From contig RFWS01000002.1 in the NCBI GenBank assembly GCA_009921985.1, positions 1-31,333 on the forward strand: a stretch of 31,333 bases of DNA. The letters are read 5' to 3'. Of this stretch, positions 22,008 through 29,994 are shown one piece after another. The stretch is from a bacterium. Lineage in GTDB: Bacteria > Verrucomicrobiota > Verrucomicrobiia > Methylacidiphilales > Verrucolacustridaceae. Both the position numbers and the translations under genes were made by a program. Below the pieces are notes generated by a model. That model did not search any database and was not told the origin of the DNA. It saw only the letters and a program-made list of their open reading frames with translations. Each line of letters starts with the position of its first letter. Within the stretch, counting starts at the first letter, position 1.

Positions 22008-23397
22008 CCTGCCCCGCACCCGCGCCCGCCTCGAACAGGGGCTCGGGGAAAACCGCTGGACCGGCTACGCCTTGGCCGTCCGCAAACAGAATCAGCTTTT
22101 CGGTTTTGCCGGCGGCGACGTCCCCGATCTTTCCTCCCCGGTTCCTTGGTTTTCCGCGGGCAAACCCATCACGGCCGTCGGGATTCTCCAGGTGACCGCA
22201 AAAAAACCCGGCCTTTGGCCGCAGCCACTTTCAAAAACGTTTCCTGAACTTGCCAACTCCTACGCCGGCACCCTGACCTTAGAGCAGATTCTCACCCACC
22301 AAACGGGATTGCGGATTCCGGAAACCAATCTGCGCGGAGATCCTTCGGCGATTTGGAAATATTTCGCCCGGGTGACCCCGGCCGAGGGCGGCCTTTCCGC
22401 CGGCCAAGCCGCTTACGATCCGGCCGGAGGCTGGTGGCTGCTTGGCCAATGGCTCACCCGCCACACGGGCAAGTCTTGGGATGAGTTTCTGGAGAACGAG
22501 GTCTTGCAGCCCGCCGGCATCACGGGGCTGAAGTTCCGGGCTCCGGCGGTTCCCATCCGTGAGCGGCGCGCGGGAAAGTGGGTCGAGGGAGAGCCCGGGC
22601 AGGGCCCCGGCGCCGGACTGGCCGGCCCCGCCCCGGATCTCTCGCTTTTTTATGAAAAACTCGCCGGTGGCCGGCTTCTGCCAGCCGCTTCCCTGCCACC
22701 CATGTTGCGCCCCACCCGCAAGGGCAAAACAGACGCCACTTTCAACCACATCTTGGATTTCGGTCTCGGGGTCATCCTCAACAGCAATCGCTATGGCGCC
22801 GAGACGGTTCCCTACGGTTTCGGCACGCGGGCCGGCGCCGGCACGTTCGGCCACGGGGGCGCCCGCTCTTCCATCGCCTTCGCCGATCCTGAGTTCGGTT
22901 TTTCGGCCGCGATCTTTCTCAACGGCCGGGTTCCCGAAACGGAACACCAGCCCCGCATTTACTGGACTTGTTTCGGAGTGAGGTTGAACCAAAAACGGGT
23001 CGTATCACGGACGATGTCACCTTATAAAAGGGCAGTGAAAGTTTCTCTCCGGAGGAAATTTGATTTTGAGGCGGCTCAGCATCTCCCGTCTTTTCCGGAG
23101 GGGCACAAGTGCCGGCAGATGCACGGCCATAGCTTCAAGCTGGAGGTGGTGGTAACCGGAACGGTGGACCCAAAGTCCGGTCTTTTTTACGACCATGCCA
23201 AAATCGCCGAGGCCGTCCGGCCGCTTGTCGACAAACTTGACCACACTTGCCTGAACGAAACGCCGGGCCTGGAAAATCCCACCTTGGAATGCATGGCCAA
23301 GTGGTTTTGGGACAGGCTGCAAGCCTCTCTTCCCGGACTTTCTGAAATCACCCTGCACGAGACCCCGCGTGCCTCTTGCACCTACCGGGGGGAGTGA
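22000..23397 (+). CDS. Serine hydrolase (beta-lactamase/PBP fold) joined in frame to 6-carboxytetrahydropterin synthase (QueD)
   Basis: One open frame from ATG 22000 encodes 465 aa with two unrelated parts. Residues ~1-325 are a class-C beta-lactamase-like hydrolase: S52-x2-K55 ('FSAGKPITAV'), 'LTLEQILTHQTGLRIPE', Y139 ('AAYDPAGGWWLLGQWL', where the usual Y-x-N has Pro at the third place), and H285-G-G in place of KTG. Residues ~339-465 are a complete QueD/PTPS domain with zinc His residues in 'FEAAQHLP' and 'MHGHSF', the Cys of 'HKCRQ', 'LVDKLDHTCLNE' and 'TLHETPRASCTY'. QueD converts 7,8-dihydroneopterin triphosphate to 6-carboxytetrahydropterin for queuosine. No stop separates them. ATG 23014 or GTG 23035 could start QueD separately, but neither has a good Shine-Dalgarno sequence. 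A lost stop or sequence error is possible. Confidence 0.85.
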   Translation: MPDLPRTRARLEQGLGENRWTGYALAVRKQNQLFGFAGGDVPDLSSPVPWFSAGKPITAVGILQVTAKKPGLWPQPLSKTFPELANSYAGTLTLEQILTHQTGLRIPETNLRGDPSAIWKYFARVTPAEGGLSAGQAAYDPAGGWWLLGQWLTRHTGKSWDEFLENEVLQPAGITGLKFRAPAVPIRERRAGKWVEGEPGQGPGAGLAGPAPDLSLFYEKLAGGRLLPAASLPPMLRPTRKGKTDATFNHILDFGLGVILNSNRYGAETVPYGFGTRAGAGTFGHGGARSSIAFADPEFGFSAAIFLNGRVPETEHQPRIYWTCFGVRLNQKRVVSRTMSPYKRAVKVSLRRKFDFEAAQHLPSFPEGHKCRQMHGHSFKLEVVVTGTVDPKSGLFYDHAKIAEAVRPLVDKLDHTCLNETPGLENPTLECMAKWFWDRLQASLPGLSEITLHETPRASCTYRGE

Positions 23398-23400
23398 AGG

Positions 23401-24255
23401 TTGAAAGCCATCACCTTCGTCAACGTCAGCGTGGTGGGGCCGGATCGCTCGGGCGCGATCGCCGCCATCACCCAAAAGCTTTTTCAACTAGGGGCTAACA
23501 TCGAGTCCCTTGAGGAGCAGGTCACCCGCGGAAAGTTCCGCATGAACCTGCTGGCCTCCTGGAAGGCCGACTGCCTCCACGACCGACGGGTAAAAACAGA
23601 ACTCGAATCCGTTGCCCTCCAATTGCGGATGAAGCTGGCCCTCCGCTTGGCCAGCGGAGCCTGCCGGCATCGGCGCCTTGGCCTGATGGTTACCAAGGAA
23701 ACCCATGCCGCGGAGGCGATTCTCCGGGAATGGAAATCGGGCCGGTTGAATGCCGAACCGGTCCTGATCGCGGGAAACCATCCTCAGATGCGCACCTTGG
23801 CCCGGCGTTATGGGGTTCCGTTTCAATTCATCGATTACCGGGACCGCCAGAAAGCCGAAACACACCTACAAGATGTTCTTGAAAAGGCGGAGGCGGATCT
23901 TCTCGTGCTGGCGCGCTTCATGAAAATCCTTTCGCCGGACTTTGTCTGGCATTGGAAAAACCGGATCATCAACATTCATCCTTCTTTGCTCCCTGCCTTC
24001 CCTGGTGCCTCGGCCTACCGGCAAGCCTACGACAAAGGGGTCAAAATCGTTGGCGTGACTGCCCATTTTGTGACTCCCGACCTCGATCAGGGCCCGATCC
24101 TTTGCCAGGACGCGTTGCGTCTTCGACCGGACGAGCCGCTCGAAAGCATCATCCAACGAGGCCAGAAACTGGAGGCGGCCTGCCTTTTGCGCGCGCTGAA
24201 GCTATGTCTCAATCGACAACTCGACGTTCACTGGGGGCGCGTCCACGGGGTGTAA
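23401..24255 (+). CDS. purU: Formyltetrahydrofolate deformylase
   Basis: This enzyme hydrolyses 10-formyltetrahydrofolate to formate and tetrahydrofolate, feeding formate to PurT and balancing one-carbon pools. The 284-aa length is typical. An N-terminal ACT domain ('VSVVGPDRSGAIAAITQKLFQLGANIESLEEQV') is followed by the formyltransferase-like catalytic domain. The catalytic Asn-His pair is in 'IINIHPSLLPAFPGASAYRQAYDKGVK' and the Asp in 'TPDLDQGPIL'; the 'HPSLLPAFPG' and 'AYRQAYDKGVKIVGVTAHFV' segments are diagnostic. TTG 23401 is preceded by GGAG-TGAAGG and lies 3 bases after the QueD stop. Co-location with QueD links two pterin/folate-type activities, which may be chance. Confidence 0.93.
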   Translation: MKAITFVNVSVVGPDRSGAIAAITQKLFQLGANIESLEEQVTRGKFRMNLLASWKADCLHDRRVKTELESVALQLRMKLALRLASGACRHRRLGLMVTKETHAAEAILREWKSGRLNAEPVLIAGNHPQMRTLARRYGVPFQFIDYRDRQKAETHLQDVLEKAEADLLVLARFMKILSPDFVWHWKNRIINIHPSLLPAFPGASAYRQAYDKGVKIVGVTAHFVTPDLDQGPILCQDALRLRPDEPLESIIQRGQKLEAACLLRALKLCLNRQLDVHWGRVHGV

Positions 24256-24311
24256 TCCGTTCGGGAAAAATCAGCGTTGAAAAACCACCTCCATCCCGCA
24301 TCGTGTCGGTC

Positions 24312-24551
24312 ATGAGCACCAGAAAGACATCCTCATCCGGCAAGGGTCCCCGAGACGAACGCGGAGATCCGTCAGAGAATGCGTTGAAAACCACCATCGT
24401 GGCCTGCCTAATCGGGCTGATCGCAGTGGGGTTATTTGCCTTCTCCCCGCGAAAAACCGCTAATGTCACCTCCTCCTCCACAACCACCCCGCAGGGCAAG
24501 GAAGCCGTGGCCATTTTCGACCGCCAGTCCCTTTCCACAAAAAGCCGTTAA
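24312..24551 (+). CDS. Small single-span membrane protein (79 aa), unknown
   Basis: From ATG 24312 the product has a basic, Ser-rich N-terminus, one membrane helix (about 26-45, TIVACLIGLIAVGLFAF) and a Thr/Ser-rich tail. I recognise no family. The same frame is open upstream into purU, so an earlier start (ATG 24204) is possible. Support is moderate: it is co-directional with the operon and has a clean membrane segment, but no clear Shine-Dalgarno sequence. Confidence 0.45.
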   Translation: MSTRKTSSSGKGPRDERGDPSENALKTTIVACLIGLIAVGLFAFSPRKTANVTSSSTTTPQGKEAVAIFDRQSLSTKSR

Positions 24552-24655
24552 GCCTGAATTCCGCAGCCTGGGCGAGTCTTGGCGAGGCTATTGTGGCTCC
24601 GGTCGCGTAACACATTCACCTTCACGGTAAATCGGCTGCTCCGCGGCCTGTTTTT

Positions 24656-24682
24656 GGATTCAAAAAAAACCGAATCCTTTTT
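24656..24682 (+). terminator. Likely intrinsic terminator
   Basis: GGATTC (24656-24661) pairs with GAATCC (24672-24677) around a 10-base A-rich loop and is followed by TTTTT (24678-24682). The stem is short and AT-rich, so it is probably weak. It would end the 20122-24551 operon before the DUF1800 gene at 24706. Confidence 0.5.
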
Positions 24683-24705
24683 CAAAAATCATGGTTTAAT
24701 ACCCT

Positions 24706-26334
24706 ATGGCCATAGCCACCCTGCCTGCCTCGGCTTGGGACAAGGAGAAAGCCGGGGTTTTGCTGCAACGGGCCGGCTTCGGGGGCACTCCGCAGGAAGT
24801 TGAAGCATTGGCCAAGATGCAGCCTTGGCAGGCGGCCGATTCACTTTTGGGGCCACCGGAAATACCCCACGTCGACCCCCCACCCTCCATCCTCAAGCCC
24901 GCCATAGGCGACAAACTAAGAACGGACCGAAACCGCCTGAAGCTGATGGATCCGAAGGTCCGGGAGGACAAACAGAGGGAAATCAACCGGGCCTTGAAAG
25001 CCGAACAGGAAAAGCGGCTGACCGACCTACGGGGTTGGTGGTTCCAGCGGATGGCCGATCCCGCCAAGGCCGCGCGGGAGAAAGTTGTTCTTTTTCTCCA
25101 CGGCCACTTTGCCACCAGCGAGGAGAAGGTCCGAAACCCCGCTGTTTTATATCAGCAAAACCGGCTTTTCCGGGAAAAAGCCCTGGGCTCCTGGTCAGAT
25201 CTGGTCCTCGGGGTGGCCAAGGATCCGGCCATGTTGAATTACCTCGATGGCGCCAAAAGCCGGAGTGAGCATCCCAACGAAAATTTCGCTCGCGAGTTGT
25301 TTGAGCTGTTCACCCTTGGGGAGGGCCACTACACGGAAAAGGATATCCAAGAGGCCGCCCGCGCCTTCACCGGATGGTCGGTCCGTTTGCGCTCCAAACC
25401 CGGGGAAGTGATGGACGAGGAAACCCACATGCCCTCCTTTGTCAATCGGCCGGCCTGGCACGATGGAAAACCAAAAAGGGTTTTCGGGAAAACCGGCAAC
25501 TTCGACGGCGAGGATGTGGTCCGCCTCACCTTGCAACAGCCGGCCGCATCACATTGGATCACCGGCAAGCTTTGGCGCTTTTATACCGGCACCCCTCCTC
25601 AGGCGGAGCTCCACAAGGAACTGGTGGCGGCGTGGGAGGAAAACCAAGGCCTGCTTCGGCCTTTTCTTCTGGCCATCTGGACCCATCCGGAATTTTACAG
25701 CCTGGGCTCAACCCGCAACCGGGTGAAGTCTCCGGTGGAGTGGTTGGTCGGACTCTGCCGCCAGTTGGAGCGTCCTCTGCCTGCTCCGGCCATCGCTTCA
25801 GAAATCACCGCCCAATTGGGCCAGAAGCTCTTCGCCCCGCCGAATGTAAAGGGCTGGGATGGAGGCATCACCTGGATCAACACTGCCAGCCTGCAACGAC
25901 GCTACGAATATGCCGGCTGGCTTGTGGGGGGCACCCGGGGGGCACGAAATCTGACAGGCATGGATTTAGGCCGGCTGGCGGTGCAGAGCGGGTTGGTGGA
26001 AATTCCCATCCCCACGATCGATGGGGAAACAAAAGATGAAAAAACCCTCAAAAAAGAATTCGCCCAAAAACGCAATGCCGCGGCTCGCCAAGCCCGCGAG
26101 GTTCTGGCCATCTCGCCTGCCCCCCTGGCCCCTTTGGCCGGCTCCGCGGAGCGCCAAGATCCTGACCGTCTGGTCGCGCACCTCAGCACCCGGCTTCTCC
26201 CCGGCGAAACGGCTCCGCCTGAACTTCAGGCCCGATTCAAGAAAGCCGCCGGAACGGCCAAGCCTCTGAACGATGCCGCCGTCCGCCAAACCGTCCTGGC
26301 GATCGTGCAAAGCCCTCTTTATCAACTGGGATGA
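24706..26334 (+). CDS. DUF1800 family protein
   Basis: The 542-aa protein matches DUF1800: the opening 'AGVLLQRAGFGGTPQEVEALA', 'KVVLFLHGHFATSEEKV', 'QQNRLFREKALGSWSDLVLGVAKDPAMLNYLDG' and the strongly conserved 'HPNENFARELFELFTLGEGHYTEKDIQEAARAFTGW'. It ends in a 'PPNVKGWDGG..W' region and a C-terminal helical part. DUF1800 proteins of Verrucomicrobiota and Planctomycetota are almost always paired with a DUF1501 gene, as here. Their function is unknown. It lacks an obvious signal peptide, while its partner has a Tat signal, so co-export as a complex is conceivable. The upstream TTTAAT box is only ~5 bases from the ATG and no Shine-Dalgarno sequence is seen, so the start is less certain than the rest. 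Confidence 0.9.
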   Translation: MAIATLPASAWDKEKAGVLLQRAGFGGTPQEVEALAKMQPWQAADSLLGPPEIPHVDPPPSILKPAIGDKLRTDRNRLKLMDPKVREDKQREINRALKAEQEKRLTDLRGWWFQRMADPAKAAREKVVLFLHGHFATSEEKVRNPAVLYQQNRLFREKALGSWSDLVLGVAKDPAMLNYLDGAKSRSEHPNENFARELFELFTLGEGHYTEKDIQEAARAFTGWSVRLRSKPGEVMDEETHMPSFVNRPAWHDGKPKRVFGKTGNFDGEDVVRLTLQQPAASHWITGKLWRFYTGTPPQAELHKELVAAWEENQGLLRPFLLAIWTHPEFYSLGSTRNRVKSPVEWLVGLCRQLERPLPAPAIASEITAQLGQKLFAPPNVKGWDGGITWINTASLQRRYEYAGWLVGGTRGARNLTGMDLGRLAVQSGLVEIPIPTIDGETKDEKTLKKEFAQKRNAAARQAREVLAISPAPLAPLAGSAERQDPDRLVAHLSTRLLPGETAPPELQARFKKAAGTAKPLNDAAVRQTVLAIVQSPLYQLG

Positions 26335-26347
26335 AAGGAGGCGCACC

Positions 26348-27667
26348 TTGAATCAGCCGGAACTCAAAACACGCAGGGAATTTCTCCGTACCGGATTACT
26401 CGGCAGCTCTCTTTGCTGGACGGTGCCCGGTTTTTTGCAAAACACCATGCTCTCCCTGCATGCCGCGGCGGATGGGCAAATCGTCCAAGGGGTCACCGGA
26501 AAGGACGGGAACATTTTGGTGGTTCTGCAGTTGGCCGGAGGCAATGACGGACTGAACACGGTCATACCCGTGGGCAACGATGATTACCGCCGCGCCCGCC
26601 CCACCCTAGGCCTGCGGGAGGAACAGGTTTTGAAGTTGGGCCAAAAGGAGAAAGCCGGCTTTCACCCGGCTTTGGCCGGCCTCGCCCAAGCTTTTGGGGA
26701 AGGATATTTGACCGTGGTGCAAGGAGTGGGGTATCCCAACCCTAATCGCTCTCATTTTCGTTCGACGGAAATCTGGGCCACCGCCACGGACGCGGAAAAA
26801 GCTTCCTCCACCGGATGGATTGGGCGCTATTTCGACAATGCCTGTGCGGGTTGCGATGCCTCCGTCGGCCTCACACTTGGTTCCCAGAGTCCGCAGGCTT
26901 TTTCCGCCCAGACTCCCAAGGGGGTTCTGTACGAGGCCCCGGGCGGCAAACGCCGCCGCTTGGGCGCGGACGGGGAACCGGAAGCCGACGGCTCCATGAC
27001 CATGGCAACTGACGGCGACCTGGAAGAAGGCCCCGCTGGTGGCTCCATTGGCGACATCCCCGGTTCAGCCGGAAACATTAACGCCCTGGATTTTTTGGAG
27101 CGGACGGAGATGGATGTTCAGGTGACCCAGAAGGAAATCGCCGCAGCTTCCCAGCGCGGAAAAAACGGGGCCACCTACCCGGGCTCTTCCCTCGGCAAAC
27201 AGTTCGCCCTGATTTCCCGACTCATCGCCGGCGGCATGAAAACCCGCATTTATTATATTTCGCAAGGCGGATATGACACCCACACCGGTCAGGCCAACGC
27301 CCACGAGAGGCTTTTGCGCGAAATGGGTGATGCCGTTGCTGCCTTCCTCTCGGATCTCAAGGCCCAGGGCAATCTGGGGCGTGTCACCCTGATGACTTTT
27401 AGCGAGTTCGGTCGGCGAGTTCAGGAAAATGCCAGCGGGGGAACGGATCACGGCGCAGCGGCTCCTCTTTTTCTGGCGGGAGGCGGGGCGCAGGCCGGCT
27501 TTCTCGGGGAAATGCCGTCTTTGGCCGCCCGGGATTTGGATGATGGGGACGTGAAGTTCAACGTCGATTTCCGCTCCGTCTATGCCACGGTGCTCGAAAA
27601 GCACCTCGGCGTGAAATCCGATCCCATCTTGGGCCGCGCCTTTCCCCTGCTGAATGCCTACGGCTGA
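26348..27667 (+). CDS. DUF1501 family protein with Tat signal
   Basis: The 439-aa protein matches DUF1501 (sulfatase/alkaline-phosphatase-like superfamily). The N-terminus has a twin-arginine signal, 'KTRREFLRTGLLGSSLCW', so it is likely exported folded, perhaps with a metal. Core motifs include 'NILVVLQLAGGNDGLNTVIP', 'FHPALAGLAQAFGEGYLTVVQGVGYPNPNRSHFRSTEIW', 'TRIYYISQGGYDTHTGQ', 'VTLMTFSEFGRRVQENASGGTDHGAAAPLFLAGG'. The Asp/His residues in 'GGYDTH' and 'GTDHG' suit metal binding. An acidic, Gly-rich insert lies near the middle. The start is TTG 26348, fixed by AAAGGAGG just upstream and by the signal peptide, 13 bases after the DUF1800 stop. Translation is probably coupled. Confidence 0.92.
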   Translation: MNQPELKTRREFLRTGLLGSSLCWTVPGFLQNTMLSLHAAADGQIVQGVTGKDGNILVVLQLAGGNDGLNTVIPVGNDDYRRARPTLGLREEQVLKLGQKEKAGFHPALAGLAQAFGEGYLTVVQGVGYPNPNRSHFRSTEIWATATDAEKASSTGWIGRYFDNACAGCDASVGLTLGSQSPQAFSAQTPKGVLYEAPGGKRRRLGADGEPEADGSMTMATDGDLEEGPAGGSIGDIPGSAGNINALDFLERTEMDVQVTQKEIAAASQRGKNGATYPGSSLGKQFALISRLIAGGMKTRIYYISQGGYDTHTGQANAHERLLREMGDAVAAFLSDLKAQGNLGRVTLMTFSEFGRRVQENASGGTDHGAAAPLFLAGGGAQAGFLGEMPSLAARDLDDGDVKFNVDFRSVYATVLEKHLGVKSDPILGRAFPLLNAYG

Positions 27668-27672
27668 TTTCC

Positions 27673-28134
27673 CTAAGGCTTGGTCTCCGGCTCCGCGGCT
27701 GGGCCCTCCGCCGCCGGCGACTGTTCGGACGGCGCTTGGGGCGAGGCCTCGGCTTCGACTCTCACAAACCTTACCGCCCCCTTCCGACCCAGGCTGTTCT
27801 TCCAAGTTCCTTCCAGAGTTTTCGCATCGGCAGAAATTTGCAGATCCAGCTCCACCTTCGGATCGAACCCGGGCTTCGGCAACATCGTGTAAGTGATGGG
27901 AATTTTCACCCGGGCCCCCTCGATTTTTGCACCTTTGCTGTGCCACACCCCAGGACCACCTCCCGCCCACACTCCAAATCCCGCCACATGAATCGTCGCC
28001 CCCTCCTGAGAGACAATAATCGCGGATTGGCCGATGCCCACCGCGGTGTTTTTCCACAAACCGGCCAGTTGTGCCTGCTCCGCCCAGCTGCAGGTCCCCG
28101 CCACCAGCCACCCGAAGAGAAGCAAGATTTTCAT
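27673..28134 (-). CDS. Exported small beta-rich protein, unknown
   Basis: From ATG 28134 the product is 153 aa, with a signal peptide (MKILLLFGWLVAGTCSWA). An alternative TTG start six bases upstream has GGGGGAG at a better distance. The mature part looks like an all-beta sheet: 'LAGLWKNTAVGIGQSAIIVSQEGATIHVAGFGVW', 'IPITYTMLPKP', 'VELDLQISADAKTLEGTWKNSLGRKGAVRFVRVE'. The repeated 'G-W-K-N' and 'L-E-G-T-W' patterns recall lipocalin-like or heat-shock META-type barrels, but I cannot name a family. The tail is Ala/Pro/Glu-rich. It is convergent with the DUF1501 gene (5-base gap) and lies 58 bases after the kinase-MurQ fusion gene. Confidence 0.65.
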   Translation of the reverse strand: MKILLLFGWLVAGTCSWAEQAQLAGLWKNTAVGIGQSAIIVSQEGATIHVAGFGVWAGGGPGVWHSKGAKIEGARVKIPITYTMLPKPGFDPKVELDLQISADAKTLEGTWKNSLGRKGAVRFVRVEAEASPQAPSEQSPAAEGPAAEPETKP

Positions 28135-28192
28135 ACGCAAGATCGTGACGCTCCCCCAGGGGCCCGCAAGCGGTATCTCATTCGAGGACTTT

Positions 28193-29956
28193 TCAACCCT
28201 TGCGGTTTTTAATTTTCAGCACCGCCGCCATCACTTTCCCCTCCCCTTGCCGGAGCGCCCTTGCCGCACGGTCCGCATTTGCCCCGGTGAGTAGCCGCAC
28301 CAACCGCAACGCCCGGGCCCGCAATTTCTCATTGGAGGGCACCACGTTAACCATCAGGTTGTCGTGCACCCGGCCCATCCGGATCATCGCTACCGAGCTG
28401 AGGATGTTGCAAACCGCCTTGGTCGCGGTGCCGGCTTTGAGCCGAGTCGATCCCGCAATCAACTCCGGTCCTACGTCCAGACAAACCACCACGCTTGGGC
28501 GAATTCCCCCTTTTTCCGGCCGCCAGGCAGGATGCGCGGTGACCAGCACGGTCTTGGCTCCCCGCCGAGTTGCCTCGCGCAAGGCCCCGTGCACAAACGG
28601 GGTTCTTCCGCTTGCGGTGAGCCCCACCACCACATCCCCTTTTCCAACCTTCCTTTCCTGCACCGCACGTTGCCCAGCCTCGGAATCATCCTCCGCCCCC
28701 TCCTGCGCCCGGAAAATGGCCTCGGGGCCTCCCGCCAAAATTGCCTGCACCTCCTCGGGATCGGCATGAAATGTGGGCGGCATTTCACTGGCATCCAAAA
28801 CCCCCAACCGCCCGCTCGTGCCCGCACCCACATAAACAAGGCGCCCTTTTTGCCGAAGAGCCGCGGCCACCAGTCCGGCCGCTTTTCCGATGGATCCCGC
28901 CGCTTTTTGCAGAGCCCGCGCCGTCTCCTTCTCTTCGGAGACAAAAAGGCGAACCAGTTGCCCCACCGATTGTTTGTGCAACCCACGGGAACGGGGATTG
29001 GCTCGTTCCGTCGGCAACGCCTCCACATTCACGGGTTTTTCTGGAACCGGGCGGGCAGGAACTGCGTCCACCCCCCCTGCCATTCGGGCGGCCCCGATCT
29101 CTCCCGGGGTTTCCAAAAGCCGGACCCGCGCCTTGGGCAGGCGGGCCTTCACTCCGGTCTGGAACTGACGCCGGTAAAAACCGTTGGCAAACAGTCCCCC
29201 GGCGAGGACCACGCGCGGATGACGCACCCGTAACCGCCGAACCAGTTCGGCCAGCCGCTCGGCCAGCTCTTCCGCGGCCTCTGCGACCACTGCTCGCGCC
29301 AAACGATCTCCCCGTGCCGCTGCCCTCAGCACGACTGGGGCAAAGCTGGCCAGCCACTCCTTGCCGCGTGGTTTGTAAACCTCACGCAAAAGCCGGTCCA
29401 AATCGGCCGCGCCGGCGTGGGCCAACAGCCCGGCGACCAGACGGGGTGGTTTCCCTTGGCGATCCCGCTCACGGTACACGGTCCGCAGCGCGCGGGCGCC
29501 CAAGTCGTACCCGCTCCCGGCATCGCCCAGCAGATGGCCATGCCCCCCGACACAGTGTTTTTTTCCCGCCACCCGCCCGACGACATTGCTTCCCGTGCCC
29601 GCAATGACCAGAAACCCGTCTTCCTTGCCCCAGGCGGCCGATAAGGCGGAATCGGTATCCTGCCCAACAACAATCTTTTTCACTCCCGGCCAAACGGAGC
29701 GCAGGGCCGATTCCACCGCCATGAATTCCGGCCGTCCCCGGGCCCCCGCCATGCCGGCTCCAATAGCCACCGGAGCGCAGGGAAGACCGCGGGCCACGCG
29801 AAGAAAGATTTTTCGAAGCCCTGCCCTTCCCACCAAAAGGATGTTGCCGGGCCCTTCCATGCCGTGAGCCAGCCGGCGACCACGGGAATCCAGCAAAACC
29901 CAGGAGGTTTTGGTCCCACCGGCTTCGATGCCCAAGACCGGCCCGCTTTCTTTCAC
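28193..29956 (-). CDS. murQ: Fusion of BadF-type amino-sugar kinase and MurNAc-6-phosphate etherase (MurQ)
   Basis: One 587-aa chain holds two enzymes. Residues ~5-298 are an ASKHA kinase of the BadF/N-acetylglucosamine-kinase type: phosphate loop 'GIEAGGTKTSWVLLD' (9-23), 'VVGQDTDSALSAAWG' with a candidate catalytic Asp, 'GTGSNVVG' (120-127), 'GGHGHLLGDAGSGYDLG' (137-153) and 'VVLAGGLFAN'. Residues ~313-587 are a complete MurQ: 'LPTERANPRSRGLHKQS', the sugar-phosphate SIS motif 'VGAGTSGRLGVLDASEMPPTF' (~377-396, catalytic Glu), 'EGAEDDSEAGQ', 'VVGLTASGRTPFV' and 'LKAGTATKAVCNILS'. Together they could phosphorylate MurNAc (or GlcNAc) and convert MurNAc-6-P to GlcNAc-6-P plus lactate, a murein-recycling step. 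The start is GTG 29956 or GTG 29971; upstream codons run into the divergent gene. Confidence 0.92.
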   Translation of the reverse strand: MKESGPVLGIEAGGTKTSWVLLDSRGRRLAHGMEGPGNILLVGRAGLRKIFLRVARGLPCAPVAIGAGMAGARGRPEFMAVESALRSVWPGVKKIVVGQDTDSALSAAWGKEDGFLVIAGTGSNVVGRVAGKKHCVGGHGHLLGDAGSGYDLGARALRTVYRERDRQGKPPRLVAGLLAHAGAADLDRLLREVYKPRGKEWLASFAPVVLRAAARGDRLARAVVAEAAEELAERLAELVRRLRVRHPRVVLAGGLFANGFYRRQFQTGVKARLPKARVRLLETPGEIGAARMAGGVDAVPARPVPEKPVNVEALPTERANPRSRGLHKQSVGQLVRLFVSEEKETARALQKAAGSIGKAAGLVAAALRQKGRLVYVGAGTSGRLGVLDASEMPPTFHADPEEVQAILAGGPEAIFRAQEGAEDDSEAGQRAVQERKVGKGDVVVGLTASGRTPFVHGALREATRRGAKTVLVTAHPAWRPEKGGIRPSVVVCLDVGPELIAGSTRLKAGTATKAVCNILSSVAMIRMGRVHDNLMVNVVPSNEKLRARALRLVRLLTGANADRAARALRQGEGKVMAAVLKIKNRKG

Positions 29957-29994
29957 GTTGCCCTGATTCACGCCACGCCCAAAATGCCCTGCCG

